In this document: in pieces, positions 21,726 to 30,224 of the stretch
How the letters are laid out: each line of letters opens with the position of its first letter
How positions within the stretch are numbered: the stretch's first letter is position 1
Source: Oscillospiraceae bacterium
GTDB taxonomy: Bacteria; Bacillota; Clostridia; Oscillospirales; Ruminococcaceae
Direction: 5' to 3'
NCBI GenBank assembly: GCA_025757845.1
Contig: CP107211.1
Span: 2,232,001-2,296,000 of the forward strand
Length of the DNA stretch: 64,000 nucleotides
Program-made: the position numbers and the translations under genes
The notes under the pieces: generated by a model
What the model was told of the DNA's origin: nothing
The model's input: only the letters and a program-made list of their open reading frames with translations
Databases searched by the model: none

Positions 21726-22238
21726 ATGGAACATCCCGCTTCGCATGTGGAAAGCCACTGGCGCACCCAGCTGCGCAACCACATCATTCAGGCGTCCAGC
21801 CTGCTGGAGATCCTGCTCTCTGGGCTGGTGCTCATTGGTCTGCTGCTCAGCGCCGTGCCGCTCATCCGGTGGATGCCCGGCCTGCTGATCGACGGCAACG
21901 AGGTGGAGATCCGCACCTTTCTGGAGCGCAGTCTGGACATCGTGATCGGTATCGAGTTCATCAAGATGCTGGCCAAGCACAGCCCCGGCAGCAGTCTGGA
22001 AGTACTGCTCTACGCCATTGCCCGCCATCTGGTGGTGGGCCATGACTCGGCGCTGGAAAACCTGCTCAGTGTGGGTGCCATCGCCCTCATCTTCATTGTG
22101 CGCAAATACTTCTTTGTGCCCGCCTTTGGTGCCCATCTGCCGGACGGCCACCTCGCTCCGGACCTTTCGCCCGCGCAAAGCGGCATCCACTGGCTGCACC
22201 CCGAACCGGAAACAGAACCGGGCGAGGACGACGAATAA
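21726..22238 (+). CDS. PsiE-like small integral membrane protein (170 aa)
   Basis: ATG at 21726; the upstream AAAGGACGG is a modest ribosome-binding site. The protein shows three to four hydrophobic segments (L-L-E-I-L-L-S-G-L-V-L-I-G-L-L-L, L-D-I-V-I-G-I-E-F-I-K-M-L, L-L-S-V-G-A-I-A-L-I-F-I-V) and an acidic C-terminal tail. The layout resembles the phosphate-starvation-inducible PsiE family, whose biochemical role is not known. Its position behind a PstS-like gene would fit phosphate-linked physiology, but it has its own strong promoter, so the link is only suggestive. Confidence 0.6.
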   Translation: MEHPASHVESHWRTQLRNHIIQASSLLEILLSGLVLIGLLLSAVPLIRWMPGLLIDGNEVEIRTFLERSLDIVIGIEFIKMLAKHSPGSSLEVLLYAIARHLVVGHDSALENLLSVGAIALIFIVRKYFFVPAFGAHLPDGHLAPDLSPAQSGIHWLHPEPETEPGEDDE

Positions 22239-22252
22239 CCTTACAAAAAGAA

Positions 22253-22297
22253 AAACAGGCGGTGCCGCACAGCATTGTGTGCAGGCACCGCCTGTTT
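22253..22297. terminator. Strong bidirectional terminator
   Basis: AAACAGGCGGTGCC (22253-22266) pairs with GGCACCGCCTGTTT (22284-22297). It lies between the convergent PsiE-like and plsY genes. Confidence 0.9.
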
Positions 22298-22309
22298 CAT
22301 TGTTTGATT

Positions 22310-22972
22310 TTACTGTTTGCCGTGGCGGCCAAAGCGGTATTCCTTGCCGTCGCGGATGCGCTGGATGTTGGAGCGATGCATATAGATGACCATGGCAGCC
22401 ATGATGACAGAGCCCACCAGACAGATGAGCAGGTCCTGTACGGCATAGCCACGCAGCAGGCAGTAGCCCAGCGTCAACAACGGATAAGCCGCCGCCATGG
22501 TCACACTGCCCAGCGACACCATACCGGTGGGCAGCAGGCAGGCCAGAAAGATCAGGGCCAGGAACGGCAGCAGCACCGGCTGGATGGCCAGAATGGCTCC
22601 ACCGGCCACCAGCACGCCCTTGCCGCCCTTGAAGCCGAAATACAGGGGCTTAAGGTGGCCCACCACCGCCAGGATGGCGGCCAGATACACGCCCAGCCAG
22701 GCCGAGAGGCCAGCGTCGGCGGGCAGGAAGTGGAACAGCCAGCGGCCGATGCACACGGCAGCTACCCCCTTGAGCACGTCACCGGCGGCCGTGAGGGCCG
22801 CGGCTTTCTTGCCAAAGGTGCGCAGCATGTTGGTCATACCGGCAGCGCCGCTGCCGTGGTTGCGCACGTCATCGTGATACACGAATTTGCTGATGAGGAT
22901 GCCGGTGTCCGCACTGCCCAGCAGGTAAGCCTGCGCAGCCGTGAGCACGGCGATGAGGATGGTTTGCATCAT
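22310..22972 (-). CDS. plsY: Glycerol-3-phosphate acyltransferase PlsY (220 aa)
   Basis: A polytopic membrane protein with the three PlsY loops: G-S-A-D-T-G-I-L-I-S-K near the N-terminus, G-S-G-A-A-G-M-T-N-M-L-R-T-F-G (motif 1, usually G-S-G-N-x-G-x-T-N), and F-G-F-K-G-G-K-G-V-L-V-A (motif 2). PlsY transfers an acyl group from acyl phosphate to glycerol-3-phosphate, the first step of phospholipid synthesis. The Asn-Pro of motif 1 is replaced by Ala-Ala, a variation also seen in relatives. It starts 30 bases after der, with which it forms an operon. Two ATG codons are in tandem; either can be the start. Confidence 0.92.
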   Translation of the reverse strand: MMQTILIAVLTAAQAYLLGSADTGILISKFVYHDDVRNHGSGAAGMTNMLRTFGKKAAALTAAGDVLKGVAAVCIGRWLFHFLPADAGLSAWLGVYLAAILAVVGHLKPLYFGFKGGKGVLVAGGAILAIQPVLLPFLALIFLACLLPTGMVSLGSVTMAAAYPLLTLGYCLLRGYAVQDLLICLVGSVIMAAMVIYMHRSNIQRIRDGKEYRFGRHGKQ

Positions 22973-23002
22973 AACGGAACCCGGATGCCTCCTTCGGGGC
23001 GC

Positions 23003-24346
23003 TTACACGTCCTTGGCACCCACTTCGCCGGAGCCGCGCTCCCGCACGACCAGACGGATGGGGGTGTGTTCCAGGCCAAAGTTCTCGCGGATCTGGTTGA
23101 TGAGATACCGCTGATAGCTGAAGTGGAACAGGTGTTTTGCGTTCACAAAGGCCACAAACGTGGGCGGGCGGGTGGAAGCCTGGGTCAGGTAGAAGATCTT
23201 CAGGCGGCGGCCCTTGTCGCTGGGCGGCTGCATGCGGGCCGTGGCACGGGCCAGCATCTCGTTCAGCACGCCGGTGGGCACGCGGGCACCGTTCTGTGCG
23301 TCCACGTCGCGGATCAGCTGCATCAGCTTGTTCACGTTGTAGCCAGTCTGGGCCGAAATGAAGATGATGGGGGCGTAGCCCATGAAGCTGAAGTCCTCGG
23401 CATAGCCGCGGCGCTGCTGCTCCATGGTGTTGGTCTCCTTGCCTTCTACGGCGTCCCACTTGTTCACCACGATGATACAGGCCTTGCCCTGGTCATGGGC
23501 ATAACCGGCCACCTTGCTGTCCTGCTCGGTAAAGCCGACGGTGGCATCCACTAGGATCAGGGCCACACGGCTGCGCTCCACGGCAGCCAGGGCGCGCACC
23601 ACCATATACCGCTCCAGACCGTCGGTGATGTTGCTGCGCTTGCGCAGACCTGCGGTGTCGGTAAAGATGAACTTGCCGTAGGCATTGTCCACCGGGGTGT
23701 CGATGGCATCGCGGGTGGTACCGGCCTCATTGGCCACGATCATACGGTTCTCGCCCAGGATGCGGTTGGTCAGGCTGGACTTGCCCACGTTGGGGCGGCC
23801 GATGATGGCCACCGGGATGCGGTCCTCTTCCACCACCGTTTCGCTGAAGTCCAGGTGTGCGCACACGGCATCCAGTAGGTCGCCGGTGCCGTGACCGTGC
23901 ACGGACGAGATGGGCATCACCTCGTCAAAACCCAGGTTGTAGAACTCGTACAGCTCCATGGGGGCCTCGCCCACCTTGTCGCACTTGTTCACGGCCAGGA
24001 TGATGGGCTTGTGGCTGCGGCGCAGCATGTGGGCCACATCCTCGTCGGCAGCGGTCAGGCCGTCGCGCACATCCACTACCATGATGATGCAGTCGGCAGT
24101 GTCAATGGCGATCTGGGCCTGCTCGCGCATATGGGCCAGAATGCCCTCGGTGGCCTTGGGCTCAATGCCGCCGGTGTCCACCAGCAAAAATTCGTGGCCG
24201 TTCCACTCGCAGTTGGCAAAGATACGGTCGCGGGTGATGCCCGGGGTATCTTCCACGATGGCCAGACGCTGGCCGCACAGTTTGTTGAACAGGGTAGACT
24301 TGCCCACGTTGGGGCGGCCCACCACTGCTACGATCGGTTTGCTCAT
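23003..24346 (-). CDS. der: Ribosome biogenesis GTPase Der (447 aa)
   Basis: Two consecutive GTPase domains are seen, each with G1: G-R-P-N-V-G-K-S-T at residues 10-18 and G-R-P-N-V-G-K-S-S near 180. The first domain has D-T-G-G and N-K-C-D, and the second D-T-A-G and N-K-W-D. A C-terminal KH-like domain follows (about 360-440). Der (EngA) is essential for assembly of the 50S ribosomal subunit. The length fits the family. The gene is followed by plsY, and a MITE-like repeat lies upstream. Confidence 0.97.
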   Translation of the reverse strand: MSKPIVAVVGRPNVGKSTLFNKLCGQRLAIVEDTPGITRDRIFANCEWNGHEFLLVDTGGIEPKATEGILAHMREQAQIAIDTADCIIMVVDVRDGLTAADEDVAHMLRRSHKPIILAVNKCDKVGEAPMELYEFYNLGFDEVMPISSVHGHGTGDLLDAVCAHLDFSETVVEEDRIPVAIIGRPNVGKSSLTNRILGENRMIVANEAGTTRDAIDTPVDNAYGKFIFTDTAGLRKRSNITDGLERYMVVRALAAVERSRVALILVDATVGFTEQDSKVAGYAHDQGKACIIVVNKWDAVEGKETNTMEQQRRGYAEDFSFMGYAPIIFISAQTGYNVNKLMQLIRDVDAQNGARVPTGVLNEMLARATARMQPPSDKGRRLKIFYLTQASTRPPTFVAFVNAKHLFHFSYQRYLINQIRENFGLEHTPIRLVVRERGSGEVGAKDV

Positions 24347-24373
24347 GGGGGTTCCTCCTTTCTTGTAGCAAGA

Positions 24374-24500
24374 CCCTCTCAGTCACGGCTCACGCCGTGC
24401 CAGCTCTCCCGAAAGGGAGAGCTTTTTGATGCGTTGCGGGAAAGCAGCTCAGACCTCGCCCTTCGGGAGAGGCGGCATTACGCAGCGATGACGGAGAGGG
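24374..24500. repeat. MITE-like intergenic repeat, copy 1
   Basis: About 127 bp starting CCCTCTCAGTCA and ending near GATGACGGAGAGGG, with an inner GCTCTCCC/GGGAGAGC palindrome. Related copies lie at 46016-46144, 51006-51141 and 60655-60780. It separates der from the DUF512 gene. Confidence 0.8.
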
Positions 24501-24507
24501 TTCTTTT

Positions 24508-25845
24508 TTATCGCTTTCTTCTTGCGATGTGCAGTCCGCTGCGCAGCAGGGCCCGAGCCTCGTCGCCGCCGCCCACGGGCAGCACCTCGACCTTCACGCC
24601 CAGACGCTCGCCCAGCTGGGTGATCGTCACATCGTCCAAAAAGGTATCTTTCTCTTCGCGCAGCATCACAGCGGGCACGCCCAGCGTACCGCTGGTCAGT
24701 TTGCCCTCACACTGGGCGATGATGTCGGTGGCCGTTACAAGGCCCGCCACGCCCACGTTGCCGCCAAAGAACTTGTTCTGGATGGGGTGCACGGTCACCT
24801 CGATCATGGGGTACTGGCGGTGCAGCTCTTCCATCATCTCAATGATGAGGGGGGCTGCCATGGTGCCGGTGACCACATCCAGCTTTTTGGTGCCGTAAAT
24901 GCGGTGGGGCTTGTCCAGTTCGGCCAGAAATTCCTGCCGGAACAGGCTCATCATGCCCACGCCGTTTTCCAGCTGGTCGTAGTCCTCGTAGAATTCCGGG
25001 TCCGGGATGGGACGCCCGGCCTTGAGATACCACTCATCGCTGGGGTAGATGATGCGCTTGCCGTGGCGGCGCTTGCACTCGTCGCCGAATTCTTCCAGAA
25101 TGTCGATGACGGCGGCGCTGGTCTCGGCGTCGTAGGGGATCTGTTTGAACAGATTCTGACGGTAATCCGTCACACCGCAGGGCACCGCCGCCACGCTCTG
25201 CACCATGGGGGTCAGCTCCAGCAGATCGGTCAGGGTGCGGCGCAGCTCGTCGCCGTCGTTGATACCGCGGCACAGCACCAGCTGGCAGTTCACGGCAATG
25301 CCGCCCTGCACCAACCGGGGCAGGTACTTGAGCACCTCGCCGCCGCGCTTGTTGGCCAGCATCCGCACGCGGAGCTGGGGGTTGGTGGTGTGCACCGAAA
25401 TGTTGATGGGCGAGATGTGCATCTTGATGATGCGTTCGATCTCATGGTCCTGCATGTTGGTCATGGTGATGTAGTTGCCGAACAAAAAGCTCAGGCGCTC
25501 GTCATCATCCTTGAAATACAGGCTCTCGCGCATGCCGGGGGGCAGCTGGTCGATGAAGCAGAACATGCAGTGGTTGGAGCAGGAGTGCTTCTGGTCGCCC
25601 AGATAGGTCTTGAAGTCACAGCCAAAGGGTCCGCGCTCCGTGCGCTGCACATTCCATTCCCGGATGCCGTCGGCCACCTTTGCTTTCAGGTGAAAGCTGG
25701 AGCTGTCGGTATAAAAATCGTAATCCAGCGAGTCATTCAGCTCGTTTTCATCCACGGCCAGCAGCTCGTCACCGGGCGCAAGGCCCAGCGCCTCGGCTTC
25801 GCTGCCCGGTTCCACACGCTCGATTTTGATCGCCAACGCATCCAC
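24508..25845 (-). CDS. PDZ/radical-SAM-like DUF512 protein (445 aa)
   Basis: Residues 1-40 form a PDZ-like module (P-G-S-E-A-E-A-L-G-L-A-P-G-D-E-L-L-A-V). Residues 89-96 hold C-S-N-H-C-M-F-C, the C-x3-C-x2-C motif of radical SAM enzymes. A barrel follows (I-S-P-I-N-I-S-V-H-T-T-N-P), and the C-terminal 180 residues are DUF512 (for example Y-G-T-K-K-L-D-V-V-T-G-T and P-I-Q-N-K-F-F-G-G-N-V-G-V-A-G-L). This three-part protein is conserved next to der in many Clostridia and Cyanobacteria; its reaction is unknown. Full length. RNA or cofactor modification is only a guess. Confidence 0.9.
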   Translation of the reverse strand: MDALAIKIERVEPGSEAEALGLAPGDELLAVDENELNDSLDYDFYTDSSSFHLKAKVADGIREWNVQRTERGPFGCDFKTYLGDQKHSCSNHCMFCFIDQLPPGMRESLYFKDDDERLSFLFGNYITMTNMQDHEIERIIKMHISPINISVHTTNPQLRVRMLANKRGGEVLKYLPRLVQGGIAVNCQLVLCRGINDGDELRRTLTDLLELTPMVQSVAAVPCGVTDYRQNLFKQIPYDAETSAAVIDILEEFGDECKRRHGKRIIYPSDEWYLKAGRPIPDPEFYEDYDQLENGVGMMSLFRQEFLAELDKPHRIYGTKKLDVVTGTMAAPLIIEMMEELHRQYPMIEVTVHPIQNKFFGGNVGVAGLVTATDIIAQCEGKLTSGTLGVPAVMLREEKDTFLDDVTITQLGERLGVKVEVLPVGGGDEARALLRSGLHIARRKR

Positions 25846-25933
25846 CTCCTTTGTTCAGACAGAACAAGAAGGGGAAGGCATCGCGCCCTCCCCTTCTGTA
25901 CATAACACCATTATGCCACCAATTACGCGCAAA

Positions 25934-26113
25934 TTAGGCCTTCTTGATGACTTCCTCGCCCTTGTAGTAACCGCAGTTGCCACATGCCTGGTGGGGGAGC
26001 TTCAGAGAGCCGCAGTTGCTGCACTTGACCAGTGCGGGGGCCTCCAGCTTCCAAACATTGCTGCGACGCTTGTCGCGGCGGGCCTTGGAAAGATGTCTCT
26101 TAGGTACTGCCAT
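25934..26113 (-). CDS. rpmF: 50S ribosomal protein L32 (59 aa)
   Basis: The 59-residue product opens M-A-V-P-K-R-H-L-S-K-A-R-R-D-K-R-R-S. It carries a zinc ribbon with two cysteine pairs (C-S-N-C-G near 31-35 and C-G-N-C-G near 44-48), as in zinc-binding L32. It starts after GGAGG, 26 bases downstream of yceD, the usual conserved neighbour. Confidence 0.96.
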   Translation of the reverse strand: MAVPKRHLSKARRDKRRSNVWKLEAPALVKCSNCGSLKLPHQACGNCGYYKGEEVIKKA

Positions 26114-26139
26114 ATTTTTGCACCTCCTTGATGGGTTTA

Positions 26140-26640
26140 TCAGTTCAGCAGTGATTTAAGGATTGCGAGCCTTGTGTCTACGGGAGCTTCGGTCGGTTCT
26201 GCCGGTTGGCAGGTGCACTCCGCTTTCTTTTTGCCGCACTGCGGACAAAGTCCGGCGCAGTCGGGGCTGCAAAGCAGCACCGTGGGGATCTGGAACATGA
26301 ATTCCTGGCTGAGCCACTCATCCACATCCAAATGCCCTTTTTCGTCCAGCGGAAGCTCGAAATCCGGGTCATCCAGATCCCGTTCCTTGACGGTCCACTC
26401 CGTATCGACTGTCTCTTCCCGGGTGACCGGGTCCAGGCAGCGGGCGCACTCTCCGTGCACCAATGCGTTTGCCCGCAGTGTCATCCGGATCTCGTCGCCG
26501 TCCGTCTCCGCGTCAAACACCGCAGTGACCGGCTGAGGGATCCTTGCACCGGCATAATCATGAGCAGATAAATCACACTGAAACTCTGCATGATAGGGTT
26601 GCCTGCCGGCTGTGATAAACTTTCTCAGGTCAAATTGCAT
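26140..26640 (-). CDS. yceD: YceD/DUF177 family protein (166 aa)
   Basis: The protein begins M-Q-F-D-L-R-K-F and shows the DUF177 core: A-R-C-L-D-P-V-T, then an acidic stretch, then the C-terminal C-S-P-D-C-A-G-L-C-P-Q-C-G-K cysteine cluster. In E. coli YceD and in plants DUF177 proteins are needed for 23S rRNA and ribosome maturation. It is followed by rpmF, a conserved pair. The promoter upstream is a consensus site. Confidence 0.92.
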   Translation of the reverse strand: MQFDLRKFITAGRQPYHAEFQCDLSAHDYAGARIPQPVTAVFDAETDGDEIRMTLRANALVHGECARCLDPVTREETVDTEWTVKERDLDDPDFELPLDEKGHLDVDEWLSQEFMFQIPTVLLCSPDCAGLCPQCGKKKAECTCQPAEPTEAPVDTRLAILKSLLN

Positions 26641-26667
26641 AGTACACCTCTAAAAGGCTGCTTTGTT

Positions 26668-26696
26668 AGTATAGCGCCAACAAAGGCCTTTGTCAA
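26668..26696 (-). promoter_or_regulatory. Promoter of yceD-rpmF
   Basis: On the minus strand TTGACA (26696-26691), 17 bases, TATACT (26673-26668). Confidence 0.85.
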
Positions 26697-26700
26697 CACC

Positions 26701-26752
26701 AAAACAGGCAGAAAACCGAAAAAATTTCAAATTTTCCGGTCTCCTGCCTGTT
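26701..26752. terminator. Terminator after the P-loop gene
   Basis: AACAGGCAG (26703-26711) pairs with CTGCCTGTT (26744-26752) around an A/T-rich inner stem (CCGAAAA.../...TTTTCCGG). It can end transcription on the minus strand. Confidence 0.65.
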
Positions 26753-26772
26753 GTAAGCCTACCGTTCGGAAC

Positions 26773-27177
26773 TTACAGGTACTTCTTCACGTTGTGGGGC
26801 AGGGCAGCCTCGTCAGCACTGACGGTGACGGTGACCTTGACGGAGTCGCCCGCAATGGCAGCCATCTCATCCAGCACAACGCCCAGACGGTTGATGTCGT
26901 GGTCCAGCACCTTCAGGATGCCGTCGATGTACAGGTCGGTGATATCGTAGTTGCTTGCCATCAGGCCGGCAACAAAGCCGTACAGCATCTCGCCGCCGGC
27001 GATCTTGTACTCGTCCAGGTCGATCAGACGTGCAGCAGGAGCGATGTCGTAGGTGAGCTTCATGCCCTTTTCCACGACGACCACGTTGCCCTTGGAGGTC
27101 TTGACCGCGTCATTGATCTGGTCGATCATCGCCTTGGTCTTGCCGGAGCCCTTGGTACCAACAATCAGTTTAATCAT
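26773..27177 (-). CDS. Small P-loop ATP-binding protein, PilT-annotated family (134 aa)
   Basis: Residues 7-15 form a Walker A motif (G-T-K-G-S-G-K-T-K). The rest is acidic and alpha/beta, and ends with V-T-V-S-A-D-E-A-A-L-P. No Walker B-containing motor domain follows, so it is far shorter than real PilT motors although the family is often annotated so. A conserved small nucleotide-binding protein of Clostridia is the safest description; the role is unknown. It follows pgi by 54 bases and may be co-transcribed with it. Confidence 0.75.
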   Translation of the reverse strand: MIKLIVGTKGSGKTKAMIDQINDAVKTSKGNVVVVEKGMKLTYDIAPAARLIDLDEYKIAGGEMLYGFVAGLMASNYDITDLYIDGILKVLDHDINRLGVVLDEMAAIAGDSVKVTVTVSADEAALPHNVKKYL

Positions 27178-27231
27178 AGTTCAGTCCTCCTGTATTTTCC
27201 ACGCCTCGCGGCGGGAGATCATTTTTATGAT

Positions 27232-28563
27232 TTACTTCAGCTTTGCTTCCAGCTCGGCGGTCAGGCCTTCGTAGCCCGGCTTGCCCAGCAGCGCAAACAT
27301 GTTCTTCTTGTAGCTTTCCACACCCGGCTGGTTGAAGGGGTTCACACCCAGCAGATAGCCGCTGCAGGCACAGGCACGCCAGAAGAAGTAGATCAGGTAG
27401 CCCACGTTGTAAGCGGACAGGTCGTCCACTTCCACCAGCACTTCCGGCACGCCGCCGTCGGTGTGAGCCAGGATGGTGCCTTCCATGGCCTTGCGGTTGA
27501 CCACGCTCATGTTCTGGTCGGCCAGGAAGTTCAGGCCGTCAAAGTTGCCCTCCAGCGAGTCGATGAACAGGTCCTTTGCGGGCTTCTTGACGTCCACGAT
27601 GGTCTCGAACATGGTGCGGGAGCCTTCCTGGATGAACTGACCCATGGAGTGCAGGTCGGTGGAGAAGATGCAGCTTGCGGGGAACAGGCCCTTGTTGTCC
27701 TTGCCCTCGCTCTCGCCGAACAGCTGCTTGTACCACTCGTTCATCAGGGTGAAGTCCGGCTCGTAGCACTCCAGGATCTCGATGCTCTTGCCCTTGCGGT
27801 ACAGGATGTTGCGGATGGCAGCATACTTGTAAGCGTCGTTGTCAGGGCTCAGCACGGAGAAGCGCTCCATGGCGTCGGCAGCGCCCTTCATCAGCTGGTC
27901 GATGTCGATGCCGGCAGCGGCGATGGGCAGCAGGCCCACGGCGCTCAGCACGGAGTAGCGGCCGCCCACGTCATCGGGGACCACGAAGGTGGGCCAGCCC
28001 TGTGCGTCGGCCAGCTGCTTCAGAGTGCCCTTGGCACGGTCGGTGGTGGCGTAGATGCGCTTATTGGCCTCTTCCACGCCCATCTCCTTCTCCAGCAGCT
28101 CGCGCAGCACACGGAAGGCCAGGCTGGTCTCGGTGGTGGTGCCGGACTTGGAAATAACATTGATGGAGAAGCGCTTGCCCTTGCACAGGTCCAGGATGTT
28201 GTTCAGGTAGGTGGGGCTGATGCTGTTGCCGCAGAAGTAGATCTTGGGGCCGCCCTCCAGCTCGTTGTGGAACTGGCCCTTCACGGCCTCCACCACGGCA
28301 CGGGCGCCCAGATAGCTGCCGCCGATGCCGGCCACGACCAGCACATCGGAATCCTCACGGATCTTTTTGGCAGCTGCCTTGATGCGGGCAAACTCTTCCT
28401 TGTCATAATCACGGGGCAGATACATCCAGCCCAGGAAGTCGCTGCCGGGGCCGTTCTTGGCCTCCAGCTGCTTGTGAGCTGCTTCCACCTGGGGATAGAT
28501 GGCTGCATATTCCTCTTCGCTGATAAAGCCGGAGAGGTGTTTCGTGTTCAGTGCAACACTCAT
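27232..28563 (-). CDS. pgi: Glucose-6-phosphate isomerase (443 aa)
   Basis: The chosen start is ATG at 28563 after TTTGGAGG. Motifs of the Pgi family are visible: [22 protein letters not shown] (sugar-phosphate loop), T-D-R-A-K-G-T-L, and the C-terminal signature [15 protein letters not shown]. It interconverts glucose-6-phosphate and fructose-6-phosphate in glycolysis. The length of about 445 is typical of the Firmicute short form. Confidence 0.97.
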   Translation of the reverse strand: MSVALNTKHLSGFISEEEYAAIYPQVEAAHKQLEAKNGPGSDFLGWMYLPRDYDKEEFARIKAAAKKIREDSDVLVVAGIGGSYLGARAVVEAVKGQFHNELEGGPKIYFCGNSISPTYLNNILDLCKGKRFSINVISKSGTTTETSLAFRVLRELLEKEMGVEEANKRIYATTDRAKGTLKQLADAQGWPTFVVPDDVGGRYSVLSAVGLLPIAAAGIDIDQLMKGAADAMERFSVLSPDNDAYKYAAIRNILYRKGKSIEILECYEPDFTLMNEWYKQLFGESEGKDNKGLFPASCIFSTDLHSMGQFIQEGSRTMFETIVDVKKPAKDLFIDSLEGNFDGLNFLADQNMSVVNRKAMEGTILAHTDGGVPEVLVEVDDLSAYNVGYLIYFFWRACACSGYLLGVNPFNQPGVESYKKNMFALLGKPGYEGLTAELEAKLK

Positions 28564-28626
28564 TGTATTCGAACCTCCAAACGATTTGCCGGGCACTTTG
28601 CCCTGCGAGGAACTAGTCTTGGTATA

Positions 28627-28655
28627 AGTGTACCGTTCCCTCCGGGCAAAGTCAA
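28627..28655 (-). promoter_or_regulatory. Promoter of pgi
   Basis: On the minus strand TTGACT (28655-28650), 17 bases, TACACT (28632-28627). Confidence 0.65.
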
Positions 28656-28787
28656 GGTCAAAATCCTTGGATTTCATACAATTTTAATAGTGTTTTTTTG
28701 TTTCTTCATCCAGATTTGTTCAGGCAGACAGTTTCTGCGCGCGGGGCCGTTTTCGCTTTTGTGCGCTGAAGCGTATGTTTCGGTTTT

Positions 28788-30023
28788 TCAGCCGGTCAGG
28801 CTGCCCCACAGCAGGCTGAAGGCGGTGCCAAAGTCCATACGGGGCGCGTCGGCGGCCGCTTTCACCTCGTATTCGCCCAGCAGAGTCTCGCCGTGGTATA
28901 CCTGCACGGTGCCCACCGTCTGACCCTTTTCCACCGGGGCTTCCAGCTGCTGGGGAAGGCTGGCCTGCGCGGTCAGCGCCGCCGTGCCCTCCCGGGGCAG
29001 CAGAACGGTCTGCGGCAGAGCGGAATAATCCAGCGGCACGCTGTCCTCTGCACTGCCCTTTACCTTTAATTGTAAGGGCTGGACCTCCGGTGCCGGCAGC
29101 GGGGCGGCCTGCCAGCCCCCGAAGCCATAGTCCAGCAGGGCGGCGGCGGCTTCAAACCGGTCCTTGCTGGAGGGTGCCCCCAGGATCACCGCCACCAGCC
29201 GCAGGCCGTCACGGGCGGCACTGGCGCTGATGCACACCCCAGCCCCGCCGGTGGTGCCGGTCTTGAGGCCGGTGATGCCGTTGTAGCGGTGCAGCAGTTT
29301 GTTGGTGTTCACCAGCTGGGTGGCCCCGCCCCGCAGGGTATCGGTCCAGATGCCGGTATAGTGCAGCACCTCCGGGCAGGTGTTCAGGATCTGGCAGCTC
29401 ATCACCGCCACGTCCCGAGCGGTGGAAAGGTGCCCTTCGGTATCCAGCCCGCAGGCGTTATGGAAGGTGGTGTGCTCCATGCCCAGCTCGGCGGCCCGGG
29501 CATTCATGCGCTCCACAAAGGCCGGCTCACTGCCGCCCACCAGCTCCGCCACTGCCACGGCGGCGTCATTGGCCGAGGACACGCAGATGGCCTTGATCAT
29601 CTCATCCAGCGTGAACTGCTCCCCGGGTTCCAGCCAGATCTGACTGCCGCCCATATGGTAGGCGTGCTCGCTCACCGGCACCGTTGTTTCCAGTGTGAGC
29701 TGCCCGTTGTGGATGGCTTCAAAGGTCAGCAGCAGGGTCATCACCTTGGTGATGGAAGCAATGGGCACCTGCTCATCGGCGTTTTTTTCGTACAGCACCG
29801 TACCGGTGTCCTGATCCACCAGAATGGCCGCCCGGCAGTTCAGGCTCAGCTGCGGCTGCGCCGCAGCGTCCACCACCGGGACATCTTCCACCGCCGCCGG
29901 GGCCGCTGTGGGCAGTTCCGCCTGCACCGCAACGCCCCTGCCCTCTGCCGTGCCGAAGGCCAGCGCAAACAGCCAGAAGCACAGGACCCCCGCGCACAGC
30001 AATGCCAGATTTCTCCGTTCCAT
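28788..30023 (-). CDS. D-alanyl-D-alanine carboxypeptidase, S11 family (411 aa)
   Basis: ATG at 30023 follows GGGGAGGGG. A signal or anchor segment (L-A-L-L-C-A-G-V-L-C-F-W-L-F-A-L-A-F) leads to the penicillin-binding domain. The active-site S90-x-x-K93 lies in P-I-A-S-I-T-K-V, the S-A-N triad in V-S-S-A-N-D-A-A, and K-T-G in G-L-K-T-G-T-T. A C-terminal beta-domain of about 110 residues follows (PBP5_C-like), ending in a hydrophobic stretch. It trims the last D-Ala from peptidoglycan stem peptides. The family is DacA/DacF; I cannot assign which, so no symbol is given. Confidence 0.93.
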   Translation of the reverse strand: MERRNLALLCAGVLCFWLFALAFGTAEGRGVAVQAELPTAAPAAVEDVPVVDAAAQPQLSLNCRAAILVDQDTGTVLYEKNADEQVPIASITKVMTLLLTFEAIHNGQLTLETTVPVSEHAYHMGGSQIWLEPGEQFTLDEMIKAICVSSANDAAVAVAELVGGSEPAFVERMNARAAELGMEHTTFHNACGLDTEGHLSTARDVAVMSCQILNTCPEVLHYTGIWTDTLRGGATQLVNTNKLLHRYNGITGLKTGTTGGAGVCISASAARDGLRLVAVILGAPSSKDRFEAAAALLDYGFGGWQAAPLPAPEVQPLQLKVKGSAEDSVPLDYSALPQTVLLPREGTAALTAQASLPQQLEAPVEKGQTVGTVQVYHGETLLGEYEVKAAADAPRMDFGTAFSLLWGSLTG

Positions 30024-30143
30024 TCCGGTCCCCTCCCCGCACGATCTCGTCTGCTGCAATGTATGCGGCAGACTGCCTGCAAATGCCCCGTTGTAAAATC
30101 CCGTTTTTGTGCGCTGGAACGTGCTGCCGGGCAAAATCCGCTC

Positions 30144-30173
30144 TTGCACTGTGGGGCTGCTCTGTTATATAAT
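30144..30173 (+). promoter_or_regulatory. Promoter of mtaB
   Basis: TTGCAC (30144-30149), 18 bases, TATAAT (30168-30173). Confidence 0.65.
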
Positions 30174-30224
30174 GAATAATACTGCAATTTTCTGAACTCA
30201 CTTTTGTCGAAAGGATAATCCCTC

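Noticed and set aside
26773..27177. Twitching motility ATPase PilT
   Set aside because: Only a Walker A motif is present in 134 residues; the PilT Walker B, Asp- and His-boxes are missing and no pilus genes are near.
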